Source of the DNA: Membranipora membranacea
Lineage: Eukaryota; Bryozoa; Gymnolaemata; Cheilostomatida; Membraniporidae
Assembly: GCA_914767715.1 (NCBI GenBank)
Contig: OU612072.1
Coordinates: forward strand, 13,702,001-13,766,000
Reading direction: 5' to 3'
Length of the DNA stretch: 64,000 bases
The notes beneath the pieces were generated by a model. The model ran no database searches, was not told the DNA's origin, and saw nothing but the letters and a program-made list of their open reading frames with translations. The first letter of the stretch is position 1. Every line of letters begins with the position of its first letter. The position numbers and the translations under genes were made by a program. Shown one piece after another: positions 45,701 through 58,504 of the stretch.

Positions 45701-47700
45701 TTACAACAAATGCAGACCCACCTACAAGTTGAAATGTGCGGCTCATGACATCACATCTTATTGAATACCTTGCATATGAACACAGCCTTGTTTTACCTTA
45801 ATTTTGTATGTGTGTTTATTGCTAAATACAAATTTGATAACATAAATAGATAAAGTACATTTCTGTGAGATAACGGCAAAAAGATGAAAACCTGACAGCT
45901 GGCATCTAGCACAAAGGTCAAATACAAGACACACAAACAAAGTCACACAGGCTGCCCTCACAGACAGGGAGCCAGGTTCTTAAGCACAAATTCTCGATTT
46001 AGGACTTAGGTACTTATTGTATCATTCAGGAATCAGGAATAGCTCAGTGCAAGAGGCATCTGATTTGGGAACAAAACATCCTGTATTCGAGTCACATCGG
46101 TGGCAATGTCTTTCTAGTACTACCTGATATGGCTGTCACAGGCGATTCACCCTAGCCGACCTTACACATTTGATGGATGCTTACTGGCGTATTCCCAAAA
46201 ATATTTAAAACTGAAGTGGAATAACTCGGTACAAAACGAAATGAAATGAATAGTGACACTCCAGTGCGCAACAAATACCTCTCAACCTGATTGTTATGAC
46301 TGTGGTTGAAAGTGGTAAAATAGAAGTAAACACAGGTGAACTGCAGAGGTTTCAAATGTATAAAGCCACTATTTTGGCAAAAAATTCCAGCGGCTGCATA
46401 TTATGTAAACTTGGTCAAAGTTCCTAATTGTTATGAATTCATATATCAATGTAAAGCTACTTTCGATCCAATCCCTGGAATAACTTGTCACGCCAGATTA
46501 GATTATGTAATTGCCTCCTCGGAACATGAGAGAACATAACTCTCACAAAAATATGCATCTGAGAGAAGAAAGGGAGGGAATGTGGTGCATATGCTGTTGA
46601 ATCTATCATTCTGTACTCTCCTGCACTCTAGAACTATAAATATACTCTTCACAAATACTGCATATAGGCTGGTATCCATATATGTCATGCTGTCAGCTTC
46701 AACAAGAGATAACAGCGATTTTGACGGCAATAACTTTACAACATTACTTTAGGGAATCATAGCGTTGAATTCTTGCCTCAAAATGTGACCACTGGAATAT
46801 CGAATTTGCTCCTTGTGGGTGGTTGATAGCTTGGACAGTGTAAATGATTGAATTTGAGTTTCAGCGGAAAGTTGCATTCAAGATTGTCTGCAGGTTTGCA
46901 AGAATCCATTCGATAATTCCGAGTTGTGATTGTTGATCTATTTTTACCTGTGGGGCAGAAAAAAACACTGAGGAGTTTTTTAAGCTGAAGTAGGCTTGTT
47001 TTGATAAACGCTCAACATAACATCTGCAATAATTTAATCAGATGAAGACATGACATGGGAAATGATTTTTTTCTCATGTACAGTGCTACCTTGTCTCAGG
47101 CAAAGAAAGGAAAGGAATGCTAATGACCTTTGCCCAACATTAAATATCCTGATGTTCAGCCAATCAGAATTCAGAGTTGCTTCAACAACCAAGCTGTGAG
47201 GAAAGCCTCATTGACCATGAGAAGCCAACTCATAAGTACACAAACAATTTTAACCTAAAAAATCCATTTCTTACAAAATGGTAATTTACTTGAAAAGGCA
47301 CCACAGCAGAGCTTGTCCCTATCTGAGGATGCAATATATGTGTGTAACATTTTTACTTTATAGCCTGCTGCAAATTCGGGTTGTGAAACATATTCATTCA
47401 GTGGTAAAATGTAATTAAAACTACATCTCATTATCGGCTGAAATTTAAGGAGAGACATCATTTCTGTAGACTTACTTCTATGAAAAGTTATGATGGTGAG
47501 ATACTGTGGCACACTCAAACTTATTATGTAAGACACTGGACCCTTCTCATATTTAACTCCTCTGTTTAACTGTGAGCTTTTAACTTACAATATAGAAACT
47601 TTGCAATAATAAGGACCTTCCATCCTATTAATTGTGTGTGCCCCTTACAATAAATCAAATGTGGTAATAGTCCAAATTTACATGCGATGCTGATGCCCAT
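42740..47700. other. Non-coding region
   Basis: No gene supported. It contains a perfect 12-bp hairpin at 45185-45220 and a tRNA-like stretch near 46030-46110 (GGAATAGCTCAGTGCAAGAG ... CTGTATTCGAGTCAC) that may be another SINE head. Open frames (for example 42851-43267) lack motifs. Confidence 0.35.
45185..45220. other. Perfect 12-bp inverted repeat with 12-base loop
   Basis: Stem TTAGAGGCGGAG / CTCCGCCTCTAA, GC-rich inside an AT-rich region. It could be a structured RNA, a transposon end or a recombination scar. Confidence 0.6.
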
Positions 47701-47707
47701 AGACTTA

Positions 47708-47756
47708 ATAATAAACCTAGACAGGACACTATATACAGTTGAAGTGAGACACTTAA
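47708..47756 (+). repeat. Short repeat shared with 39541-39592
   Basis: Same core as the sequence beyond the 3' end of the WAP gene. With the signal exon at 49.4 kb on the same strand this suggests that 47.7-49.4 kb derives from an old duplication of that gene. Confidence 0.55.
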
Positions 47757-48822
47757 TTGTGGGCGGCGTAACGACATTGGAAAGTTTAATAGCATTGGTG
47801 TTATCATTGATTAACTACTGTCCATAATCCAGGTTTTTTGTTCATGACTCGATCAATATTGATCAGATTGTGAGTTTGAAAATTGCTTTACAATCAGCAG
47901 AATCTTGTTATCAACTTGGATGTTATTTCTTCTGCAAAAAAATTGTTTGCGAAAATCTGTATCAACCTCTTCACGACAAACTGCTAAATCTATTGTAATT
48001 TTCAATGGGTGTAGGGGTCTGGAATATTCAACCTTGAAAGAACCCCCAGTGGGACTCAAACCAACAGCACCTGGCGCAATCTCACCATCTCCGAGATAAA
48101 TAATAAATAGTGCACTTTAACCAAGTAGTCCTTACAAAATCTTCTCATATTTTTAAATAAAATATAAGAAATGACAGAATGTTCAGTTCCAATGCCCTTG
48201 CGGTGGAAGAGGGATCGTGAAAGAGACTTCTTATCTATGGCACAAAGGTGTTTGATACCCTCATATTTCCAGTTTCTAGTTCACTTGATCACCTTGATAT
48301 GAATGTCTAGCATCTAAAGTGTCAGTGACTATTATAGTATCAGAACAGATATTATTGTATGTGTCAGATTTGGCACCAGCGTGTTCTGAAGTTTCATAAT
48401 GGCACGCCCATTGACGTGCCTTATTAGGACAAGGATACTGGTGTTTTATCACTGTTTAAGCCCCAAATTTCCTGGTACCCGACCAACGGAGCAAACTACT
48501 TGCAAGGAGTTATCTGTAAAACTGTCAAGATATTTATCATTGACATCATCTAGCTAGAATATGACATGAATGCTCAAATATTTGCACATCAATCTTATGG
48601 CAGATCTATAATATGTGCTAGGGGTTTTTGCAAGTCAGCCTTTTAAAGTTTATTTACTGATTGCCTTTTACTTATGATATAGGTTAGGTTAGGTATATAC
48701 AGTATCAATCTTCAAATTCTGTAAATTTTAATTTTTAATAGTAATACAAAACATCTGATTTGTCTAACAATGTTATGTCTTGCTGCGAGGGGTAGATTTT
48801 GGATTTATGAACAAAATCTTTT

Positions 48823-49103
48823 GGATACAAGTATGCTTCTATATCACATGTAAATTATTTTGGTAGTTTCAGTTATACTTTATTTCTTCAAAGATTGATA
48901 GAAAAAAATATAATCGAAAGTAAGGGTTAGACCAAAGAAGATACTCAAATATATGTGAATATATAATTGCAAGACCTTGGACCCCAAATAGGTTTCAATG
49001 ATGGCAGAATCATCTCCTATTACAAAGATGTCGCTGTCGTTGGTGGCACCACTGAAACATAAATATTGATTATAAGCCTCATTCGAATGCCGAAGCATGG
49101 TAT
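48823..49103 (-). repeat. Inverted duplicate copy 1, 3'-exon-like with polyadenylation signal
   Basis: Minus strand: acceptor-like ATGTTTCAG/TGGTGCCACC, a short frame ending in TGA, then GAAGAAATAAAGTATAACTG with AATAAA. A copy in opposite orientation lies at 52417-52715. The structure resembles the last exon and polyA site of a gene. Confidence 0.6.
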
Positions 49104-49382
49104 TCAGACATACCAGAAATGACCGATTTGACATATTTGCCTGCATTCAGAGCTGTTCAATTAAACTGCAGCGCAACAGCAAATTCTTTACATGTAGGGA
49201 ATCCATTGCAAACATCAGCAAATCGCATCAAAGTTAACAAAAATACTGCATTTTTCAAAATGCAGTATGACAACGAGTTTCCCTTCAAGACTTTCCAGTA
49301 TGAGGAATAACAATAATCTCAAGTTCACAAGTAGCCTAAAACCAATATGCTAGTTAACATTTGTATCAACATTAACACTTAC

Positions 49383-49442
49383 CGCATCTGTGACAGCCAG
49401 TACACAGGCCAGCAGAGTAAGAGTTGGAATCAGAATGTTCAT
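49383..49442 (-). pseudogene. Signal-peptide exon of a WAP-gene relative
   Basis: Preceded by CTTTTCAG/G and followed by donor GTAAGTG; encodes MNILIPTLTLLACVLAVTDA, close to exon 1 of the WAP genes at 42.4 and 58.5 kb. No WAP-domain exon is found downstream on this strand before 47.7 kb. It either lost its body or now joins the 3' exon at about 49063, which would give a very short peptide. Confidence 0.55.
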
Positions 49443-49675
49443 CCTGAAAAGAGAGTGATGAAACGGAAAATTAAACAAAATTTTCTTATTGTATTTATAT
49501 AGATATGAATATTATATCAAAGTTTAAATTATAAATAACTTCAAATGAAATAAATTTGTTATTCAATGAGATATCTTTTGAATTGAAATTCTCACTTGTG
49601 TATGTTTTCCTGGATGTGTTTTCTTCGTCTGTTCACCTGTCAGCTTGAAGTGATATGTTCTAATATCTTTGACCT

Positions 49676-49690
49676 CTTATATACCCTGGT
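49676..49690 (-). promoter_or_regulatory. Candidate TATA box upstream of the 49.4-kb signal exon
   Basis: Minus strand ACCAGGGTATATAAGAGG, followed about 50 bp later by CTGACAG/GTGAAC, a possible leader-exon donor. Matches the arrangement at 42.73 kb and at 58.15 kb. Confidence 0.4.
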
Positions 49691-50007
49691 CAGCTCAGCA
49701 GTGGATCCAGTGGCTGGGTCTATCTCCCCACTCTGTGAGACGGGACATTGTAAAGATATCTATTATTTGTACTGTCCTTCTGTTTTGATATCCTGATTTA
49801 GCATATTCCATTTTATACAGTGAATGCCATTAAGTAAAGGACAATAATTACTAAATAAATTTTAAAAGGCTGACTTGAAAACCCCCTAGCACAAATTATA
49901 AATCCGCCATAGTATAGTTCTGCAAATGCTTGAGCATTTATGTCGCATAGATGATGCCAATGATAAGTATGGATGTTATACAATAACCAGGATGTGTAAC
50001 TAGAAGG

Positions 50008-51775
50008 TATCGTTGTTATGGTAGACATGTCACATTTATCTGATAGGACTTGTTTCAACTGTGATTCTTCCCAGGATAAAGTTGGCACCAACGCAGTTTA
50101 TCTGATTGATAGTTCAAACGGCATTAGTGTAGCATTGTGGGATTCCGGGTTATGGAGTCACCACATTAACTCCCCGCTACTGAGATCTGTGCTCACGAGC
50201 TCGGTATGATGATTCTCACTATATGGCACTGACTTATTTACATAATTGTGATCTCATTTGTTCGAGGTTAAACACTTGACTCAAGAGCATGCCTTTTAAT
50301 TCTTCTCAAGTTTAACATTAAACGCAATTCAACTTAACAATGCACGTCTTATTTCTACAAGTCATGCTCTCTAGTTAATGATGCCATGCATGCTGGGTTT
50401 AATTCATTTAACTCAACTAGATGATGGAATAGATAATCCAACCAAATGTTATACTGTGCCATTATTAAATAATAAGGCAAGTTCTATTTCCCTATAAATA
50501 TCACTGACGTACAATAAAGAAAATATTATAATAATAACTCATAGAACTTTCATTTTTAAAAAAAACTGACCTGTCTCCAAATGAAGTTGCAAACAAAGAG
50601 GCCCTTACATTGGTGTACCATGCTCTTTTATAGCATGGTTCCAGACACCTTAGAAAAACTGCTGACGTACACCAGCAAAAAACAAGAATAAAACACATTT
50701 CTCAATTGCCGCAAAAAGAGGGTTGATCGGCCGCAAGTGATGGTTGGTGTAAGTTACACATCATGCTAATCCTGGATTATCTCTGTTGGCGCCACCTTCA
50801 CTGCATTGTCATGGTTGTCACGGTTCTGGCGTTAAGCTGGCACCGGTGTTAAGAATAGAATTTAGATTTGAATATATTTGCCTGTCCCTGATTCGAGGTG
50901 ATATGCACTAGCTGGTAACTGCGTGTCCTCGAGTCGAGGTTGAGTGTACTGATGATGATGCTAGCTATAATATTGGATGTTCTTATTGCGTCTGATGTTG
51001 ATATAGAAATTATCCTGTTTGCTGCTGTAAATGCGACAGCATGAGAGAGACAGGATAATTTGACATGTTTCTTTGCTCTAGTCTCATCAGATGTCTTGCT
51101 GCAAAAATATTGAGTACATCAAATAATTTCTTTGCATTCTTTCAACTTTATCCATTAGCCTTCCGCAACAGATCTGGTCTGCAAACAATCTGAAGGCATT
51201 CCGACAACATGCATTTCATTTCATGTCATGTCATGTCATCAAGACATAATCACTTCATTGTTAGTCTTAGTTCTTATTTTATTTATGTATTTTTTTGTTT
51301 TGGTACACTCAGAAGAACATCATTTTAATGATGATGATTGTTTGTCAATAAGTTTAAAAATGTCTTAATCTTATGGATTAATACTCACAAGGGGAAGGTT
51401 TTCCGTTATGCACACGCAAGAAATAGCAAAAGTTATGGCTAGCAAAAAATTGCAAATCCTCACTGCTACAGTTAGAATCTCGCCTTAATGGTATCTCTGA
51501 TAGCTTCTACCATAATTATTAACAGCACCTGCACCAAAACTCTGCAACACTATTAAGACCAGCGACCTGATCCCACATCTGATAAGACTAGGGCAAAGCC
51601 ACAACCCACGTTATCTTGTCTCTCTCATGTAATTGACATGCTGCACTTATGTAAGGTTGAACTAACAATCAGATAAACTGCTTTGGTGCCAGTCTTATCT
51701 TGGGAAGAATCACAGTTGAAACAAGCTCGTTCAGATATATGTGACATGTCTGCCATAACAATGATACTGTCTAGT
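50008..51775. repeat. Inverted repeat pair, about 115-bp arms
   Basis: 50008-50117 (+) and 51660-51775 (-) share GTTATGG.AGACATGTCACAT, CTTGTTTCAACTGTGATTCT and GCAGTTTATCTGATTG. The arm reads open (CFNCDSSQDK) in the plus copy but no gene can be built. Spacer about 1.5 kb. Confidence 0.65.
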
Positions 51776-52416
51776 TACTCATGCTGGTATGTTGATTTAC
51801 AAGCTGGGGTGAGTGATATAATAGGTGCGTGATAGATGCAGGTGTCTTATGCAATGTCAGCGTAATATTTTCTTGCTCTTAAATGATGAGATCAAGTACG
51901 TTGGCATTCCAGTAAAAGTAATTTATTGCCTTAACCTTTCATTTGAAGATAAGTTCCAAGCGGATTTCAATGCTGTCAAAGAAATGGTCAACATTTACCT
52001 GGATGCTGTTTTTCAAGACACTCTCTAACACTGCTAAACACTGAAGAAGCAATATGTTAACACCAATATCCCGACAATAGATTGTGCTGAAGAGTTTTAC
52101 TTTGGCCTGAGCGCCATGCGAATAACACCACAATTTGTTTATCAGTTCTGAAAGAATATTTTTACAAGTTGCTAGCAATGAGTGCGTGATGGATCATAAT
52201 ACATGTTGTGGGACAGACCCCGGACATTGTAAGATAGTCTTGAAACTTTTTGAGGGAGTCACAAGACTTTGTGGGACTGTCTTGGGACCTTATGTATAGA
52301 CCCAATCTATCTAACATAAAAAAAAGTACGCAGACAAGACAAGTAGAGTGCTATAAAGGCAGACAAAAAATCTGTTTGTATTAAAACCCAATTTCTTTTG
52401 GGTAACAATGCGAAAA

Positions 52417-52715
52417 AAATACCATGCTTTGTCACTCTAATGAGGCTAATAATCAATGTCTATTTTTCAGTGGTGCCCCCAACTACAGCGACATATGTGT
52501 CAGAGGAGATGATTCTGCCACCAATGAATTATGTATGGGGCCCAAGGTCTTGCAGTTATGTATTCACATATATATGAGTATCTTCTTTGGTCTACCCCAT
52601 ACTATCAAATTATATTTTATTTCTATCAATCTTTGATCTTTGAAGAAATAAAGTACAACTGAAACTGCCAAAATAATTTACATGTGATATAGAAGCAAAC
52701 TTGTATCCCTAAGAG
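52417..52715 (+). repeat. Inverted duplicate copy 2 of 48823-49103
   Basis: Same content in plus orientation: TTTTTCAG/TGGTGCCCCC, TGA, then AGAAATAAAGTACAACTGAA. Differs from copy 1 at roughly one position in eight. Confidence 0.6.
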
Positions 52716-55420
52716 TTTTTACATAAATCCAAGGTGCCTATGTTATTCAACCTTAATTTATACTGCAATCCATATTGTTTGATGATGAAATATCAATCTA
52801 ATTGATATATTTCCGTAAGTAAATGTCTTTATTACATTAACTATATTTTGTCAGCTATAAAACACATTCAATGCATAGTTTTACCCTCAAATTCACAATG
52901 CGAATGTTAAAGGTTTATACTAATGTAAAAGGTTTGTTTCGGCAAAGTTAAACCTCTGCTGCCACAGCTGGGCTTTGCCTAGCAGAGCCACCAGTCAAAA
53001 ATTCAAATAGAAAGTTGTGGCGTCAAAACATATAGCCAGTAGCTTTGCATGGAGTTATATGAGCTCTCAAAATTAGGGAGTATCTTCTTCCCCAGCCATT
53101 AGCCATGAGTGATGACAAAAGTTGACACTGACCAATCAGGAGCCTTTTAATTCTAGCTGAGATCCAACACCTTTATTAGTGGTGGATCTCATCTAGATTT
53201 TAAAGGGATCTAATTGGTACTGTAGTACTGCAAGATGTCACAACATTTACCAACAAGGATCTTTATCAAGTAGACCAGGCTTGATAAGATAATCGTTCTA
53301 CAATATTGGTTGATATTAAGGTATAGTAACGCCTAAAAAAAAGTTGTCCGAATTAGTTGATTTTGGCATATATGGAAGACCATCTAGGTAGGAGTATATT
53401 TCTATGAGAGTCGAGGACGTAACGTCTTTTGGCACGAATATCACGTATTTTGCTGGAGAGGAAACTTTCAGGCAGCTGTAGCATAGAGATGGAATTGGTT
53501 TTCTTATTGATTTTTGAATAGCGGTTTATAAAGAAGGTCAGGTTGAATTATTTATCATCATATTCCTTCAATTTGGCTCCTGAGTGCTTTTTTGTGCACG
53601 ATGAAGTAACGCATAATTTTGTGCCAGACATGAGGTTTCTTATTGGTGTCCTCACAGCTGAATTCTAATCTGACAGCATAAAAAACACTAGTTAACAATT
53701 CTAGAGACTTCAAAATGTATATATATGGAAAAAATATTCTCCTACATAGACTTTGGGAGTGGACACCACCGTGTAAAGGAAAGTAATATTTGCTCATTAG
53801 CTCAACTGTACATTTAGTTATTTATCTAACACAATTTGAGCACCTGACATGATTTATTGTATCTGTTGCATGCATTGACTCCTCATGACAACGGCGTGAC
53901 CAATGTGTAAGTGATAAACAATCATTAATGCTCTACATGCTCTCATTTCTATCAGTAGGGGATGTTTGGTTATTTTCTCAATGACAAAACATGGTATGAT
54001 ATGGAGTTATTTTTCTGAAGATATAGAAGGCCTCAGCCTTGATTGATTGCCAATTATTTTAGTAAACCAACTGATGACAGCGCGTGATGTTGCTCTTCAA
54101 CTTAGCTACCATAGCAACAACTGTATCACCTCTCAAAGTTGACCTACTGAACACAGGACGCAAATCTGCTCTATGGGGGGTGACTCACCTCTTAAATCAC
54201 AATTTGTCACTTATAGAGTCCCCTTTGAATTCCATATTCATATTTCTTGGAAGGTGTGAGTTATGATTTCATCTTTGTTTTATGACGGTTTTTGACGAGT
54301 TTGGACATGTTTATCCAAATCCGTGGCCAATAATACAACATAATCTCCACCCCGGTAATCAGATAATAATTTTTTATGAATGAAACAGAGATGTTTCCGG
54401 TTGACCTAATTTGATGACCAATAATTTGGGAATCAGCAGGATATTTCAACATCAGCTGTAAAAAAGACAGAGTGAATTGTCTTCCTCCTGACATTGAAAA
54501 GACAACTTTGTGCATTTTTTAGCCTGTTCTGTCATATATAAATATCCTATTGTTTCATGATCAATGCTGTCATTATCCTCTGATTGCCATGCCCAAAGCA
54601 GTTGTTTGTGTTATCAGACTGCTATTACACCACCATTTCCAGCTGATAGCTGATTTCACACACTGCTGGTATAGCTCGTTGCGTCATGCGCAAAGTGTGA
54701 ATAATTTCATTCATAAATAATTTTCTCGCGCTCTGTTTCATAGTATTCGTAGTAATTGTAGTAAATACTGTAATTAGCAATAAAAAATAAATCGATGAAG
54801 ATATTGCAAAAAAATTTTTTGTATAACCAATAGTTTCAAATTACCTATCCGACTATAATGGTATTATAAAAATTCACCGACACCGTTACTATACCTTAAG
54901 TAGACCGTTTTCGATATAGGCTATTTTTCTGATGACAATACAGATTAACCGATCATTACCATGTAACTGTTGCCTCCCCATGGTGAATGGGAAGACAATT
55001 ACCATATAAATAGGCGAGCGCTCGATTCTCTGATATCGACCTATCCGTCTTGGAACATAAAATAAAGAAGTGCCAAACTCTGTATTTTGATGATGATCGA
55101 AGAAACCTACAAGCATTTGTAGTGCTAACTCGTCATACAATTATGAATACAACACGATGTTCAGTCACCAGGATAGCTGAAATATGATCTGGCATGTGAT
55201 GTGATGTAATGTAAAGATACCTGTTGAGATAGAGAGTTAGAACTCTGCATAGTCGGGATGCTGGTAATGGCAATCTATTATTATTCACAGGGTAGACTGT
55301 GGACTGAATAATAAAATGCCAAATACTGCAACCTGAGCAGAGTAACAAGCGAACCAACTGTATCCATGAGACTTAAACTAGATAAGGCTGTAGACTGCGG
55401 TCTAAGTCAACATAAACTAC
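52716..55420. other. Non-coding region
   Basis: No gene recognised; open frames at 53558-53797 and 54889-55357 (minus) have no motifs. Confidence 0.35.
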
Positions 55421-55627
55421 CAGGGGGTCTTTCAATTAGAAACAGCCAAAATCGCAATCATATCGCTCACTCAGTGAGTGAGTGATACCTGCTAGGGCTC
55501 CCGTTTTCAGATCACTCACTCAATGATGGAACTATATACATTCTGAGTGAGTGATAATTTTGAGCGAAGTGATAGTGATAACTTGCTTTAGTAATGCATC
55601 GCTCTTTCTGATTGAAAGACCCCCCTG
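55421..55627. mobile_element. MITE with CAGGGGG ends (207 bp)
   Basis: Ends CAGGGGGTCTTTCAATTAGA and, inverted, CAGGGGGGTCTTTCAATCAG; inner part has TCACTCACTCAGTGAGTGAG palindromes. A second copy starts at about 63838. No coding capacity. The target duplication is not clear. Confidence 0.75.
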
Positions 55628-55980
55628 ATTGATAAACAAATCTCACCTCAAAGCATAATTTTCCTGATTGTGTTATGAACCCCTGATGTCACCTTTCTTA
55701 TTTGGCTGCGAGTAATGTAATGTTCACCTTGTATAAATTTGAAATAAAGGGCCTTTGTAATGTTTTGTATACATGGTTAGGTTTACATTGTCCGATTTGA
55801 ATTATTAGCATAGTTAAGGAGCCAGAGGAAATATTTGATTGAACATTAAAAAATGATTATAGGATTCTTTGCTTCTCCTGCTAGTTCTCTACAGATTACT
55901 TTTAATTAACTTATGGGGTAAAAAACCTAGATATAGTCTCAGTTTGTAATTGGAATACTTTGTTATTCTAAGAGAAAGCA

Positions 55981-56022
55981 TTATATTATATATTATATAT
56001 TATATATTATATATACATATTA
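55981..56022. repeat. (ATATT)n microsatellite
   Basis: TATTATATATTATATATTAT repeated over about 40 bp. Confidence 0.9.
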
Positions 56023-56235
56023 TTATAATTGAAGTATCATTGTCCCATCTACACACACAATTTAAAACAAGGTTGCATATGGAAGTGTCCCATTTATGCT
56101 CCTCTCTTTGATTGGTTGAATAGAAAGTGAATAGGTTTTTGTGACTTATTCCAGCTGATTTGACGATGCAGTATCAACACCATGCTATTATTAAAGATGG
56201 AGAGTGGGCTTGTCTTTCTAATTGAAACAAGTAGG

Positions 56236-56470
56236 AGAAGGAGGTAGCTCAGTTGGTGAGTGTGCCTGCCCTCTAGTGAGCAAGTGATGGGGGTCTCGAG
56301 TTACTACTGGGCTCAATCGACGCCCCAGGTGTGCTTCGACCTGTCTGAAAACTGAGAGCAATTTGGCACAGATATCGCGGCCTCGCCATTAAGACAATAA
56401 TACTTCGCCGTCTATGCCTCAGGATGGGCGAGTGATAAGACATCGGATTTTAATCAACCTTTTTTTAATC
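56236..56470 (+). repeat. tRNA-derived SINE
   Basis: GGAGGTAGCTCAGTTGGTGA head, GGGTCTCGAGTTACTACTGG in place of the B box, body CGACGCCCCAGGTGTGCTTC and TTTGGCACAGATATCGCGGC, tail GTGATAAGACATCGGATTTT and a duplicated TTTTTAATCAACC. Confidence 0.75.
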
Positions 56471-56887
56471 AACCTTTAATCACATTCAAAGACAATTAAA
56501 AAATATCTTGAGGGTGCTTAAAAGAGTACCTCTAGAGAAAGCAGACTGAACAAAAAGACCTTATAGCTGCTTATATTTGCTGTTTTGTGACTACGTTAAT
56601 AGTTAGATGATATCCTTCACATACTGAAACCATAATAACAGGAGGAGATAATCTGCAGTGTCCCATTTGACTATATTAAGACTCGGTGAGAGATAGTGGA
56701 TGTGATTTGTTGCATTTCATCAATAGGCCATCGAGAAATACCACTTAGTAGTGTTACGACATAGTTGAAGGCACAACCCGCATATTTAAACAAAGTTACA
56801 AGACCAACAACTATCATACTACAATCTAAAGAAGGGCAATACCAGTATACATAACTTTTATGGGTTAACAAGTTGTATAAGATATCT

Positions 56888-57085
56888 CAGGGCCGTAGTT
56901 TTAGGGGAGGTAGAGAGGCACTGCCTCCCCTAGACAGCTAAATAAAGTGGCCTAAAAACACTATAATTATATTTCCATTTGCTTATTATATGCCTCAATT
57001 TGCTCGGGGAGGAGATTACTGGTGATGCCTCAGACACGGCTCACACTTTTGCCTCCCCTACAACTTTTTCTAAACTACGGCCCTG
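56888..57085 (+). mobile_element. MITE with CAGGGCCGTAGTTT ends and TATCT target duplication
   Basis: Inverted ends CAGGGCCGTAGTTTTAGG and, reversed, CAGGGCCGTAGTTTAG; flanked by TATCT at 56883-56887 and 57086-57090. 198 bp, no coding capacity. The relative at 32566-32803 lies inside the Kolobok-like element. Confidence 0.8.
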
Positions 57086-57219
57086 TATCTGAACGAGACA
57101 TGGGGGGGGGATTGATGTATACTATGATAATGATGATGTATTTGAGTGCAATGTGGTCAGACTGTCCACACAGATTTATTAACAATTTGGGATGTTTCAT
57201 GGATGTGAGGCAGGTTTAA

Positions 57220-58140
57220 TGCTGGTATTATATGTTCTTTCGTCATAGTTTCCTGATCCTAATGATTGATATCAATCCTGATGCTTGTCTGATCAAAGTC
57301 TGACTAAACCTATATTTGTTTGTGCGAGATGAAAGCCCTGGCTTACCTTAGAGAAGGCTAAAAATATAAGTCCTTGCTTAGCAGACAAGTTGGCAGGCAG
57401 CAAAGGAGTTTTGCATAGGGAGTTAATACTTGAATGGTTTGGAAATAAAGGTTTGAATGTCAATTAGGCATTTCAGCTATGAGCCATTTTCAAATTGAAT
57501 GAAAATATCACCATGTAATGATCAGTTCTAAAAATAGAAACGGGCAAATTTGAACGAATGAAACTGAAATTTATGGAGTTGCGGCTTTATATATCCAATC
57601 TGGGACGATGACGAATAGAAATAATCCTTTGATTGTCATAGACAAAGTTGGTAGTGATGGAGTTGGAAGTGGTAAGGCTATGAAAAACTAAACAGTTCAT
57701 CAAAACTAACATAGTGGTGCCTGTTTTGCTTGGCTCTGTGGCTTCTTAGAGTTGAATATCCGGCGCTTTGATGTCATTTGCAGTTTCATCAAATTTAATT
57801 TATAATCACCAGTACCTGTTTCCGCAAAAGAGAAAACCACATCATTGACATCAACTTATCACTAGTATACCACAGTCATGTTCTATTAACCTTTGCTAGT
57901 GGACGCTATGGAGGGATCTAGTTTTCTGTGCTAGGGGGGAAAAGCTTTCTTCTAGCCAAAACAATTAGGTAACCTATGACATTGGAGAGAGTTAGGAATT
58001 GGTACCGTACACCAACAGTATAGGTACGAAAATCTTAAGAAGGATGCACTAAAACGAGTTTCTGAAGCTTTTGCTTTTAGAAAGGGGTAGGAGCGCACTT
58101 TATCTAGCCACCCCTTGAACCACGATCAAATGATCTATAG
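57220..58140. other. Non-coding region upstream of the second WAP gene
   Basis: No gene or strong repeat is seen. Confidence 0.35.
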
Positions 58141-58146
58141 ATATTG

Positions 58147-58156
58147 GTATAAATAA
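58147..58156 (+). promoter_or_regulatory. Candidate TATA box of the second WAP gene
   Basis: GGTATAAATAAGTC, followed about 60 bp later by AAAGACAG/GTGTAG, a possible leader-exon donor; the next acceptor is CTCTTTGCAG directly before the ATG at 58505. Confidence 0.4.
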
Positions 58157-58504
58157 GTCTCGCAGCATGGTGAAAGGATCACTTGAACTCAACCAAAGAG
58201 ACTCAAAAGACAGGTGTAGGACTCCAAACACAAGTTAGTACTACAATTTAGCTAGTAGTTGTTAAATGAAGTTGAAAATGCATAAAACTGATTTCATGCT
58301 CATTTTTTTCTGTTGTTCATATTTAACACTGCTCAAGCTAAATTAATAAGGTAAAATTTCACTTCTTGATAATCACCATTAGACGATTGGATCATTGGAT
58401 TCCAGTCTTCCAGTCTTCCTGGTTCAACTGTTATGGCTTTATCAAATCGGGGAGTGGGAATTTGAGCGCCTCACAAAGTTTGATTTTTACCCTCTCTTTG
58501 CAGC

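Larger units (their letters stand above)
48535..49965. repeat. Inverted repeat pair flanking the signal exon at 49.4 kb
   Basis: 48535-48680 (+) and 49818-49965 (-) match along about 145 bp (TATCATTGACATCATCTA / TATCATTGGCATCATCTA; GGGTTTTTGCAAGTCAGCCT / GGGGGTTTTCAAGTCAGCCT). Spacer about 1.1 kb. Confidence 0.6.

Noticed and set aside
52960-53000. Partial similarity to the 45-bp LTR repeat (GGCTTTGCCTAGCAGAGCCA)
   Set aside because: Match is short and rearranged; no LTR context.
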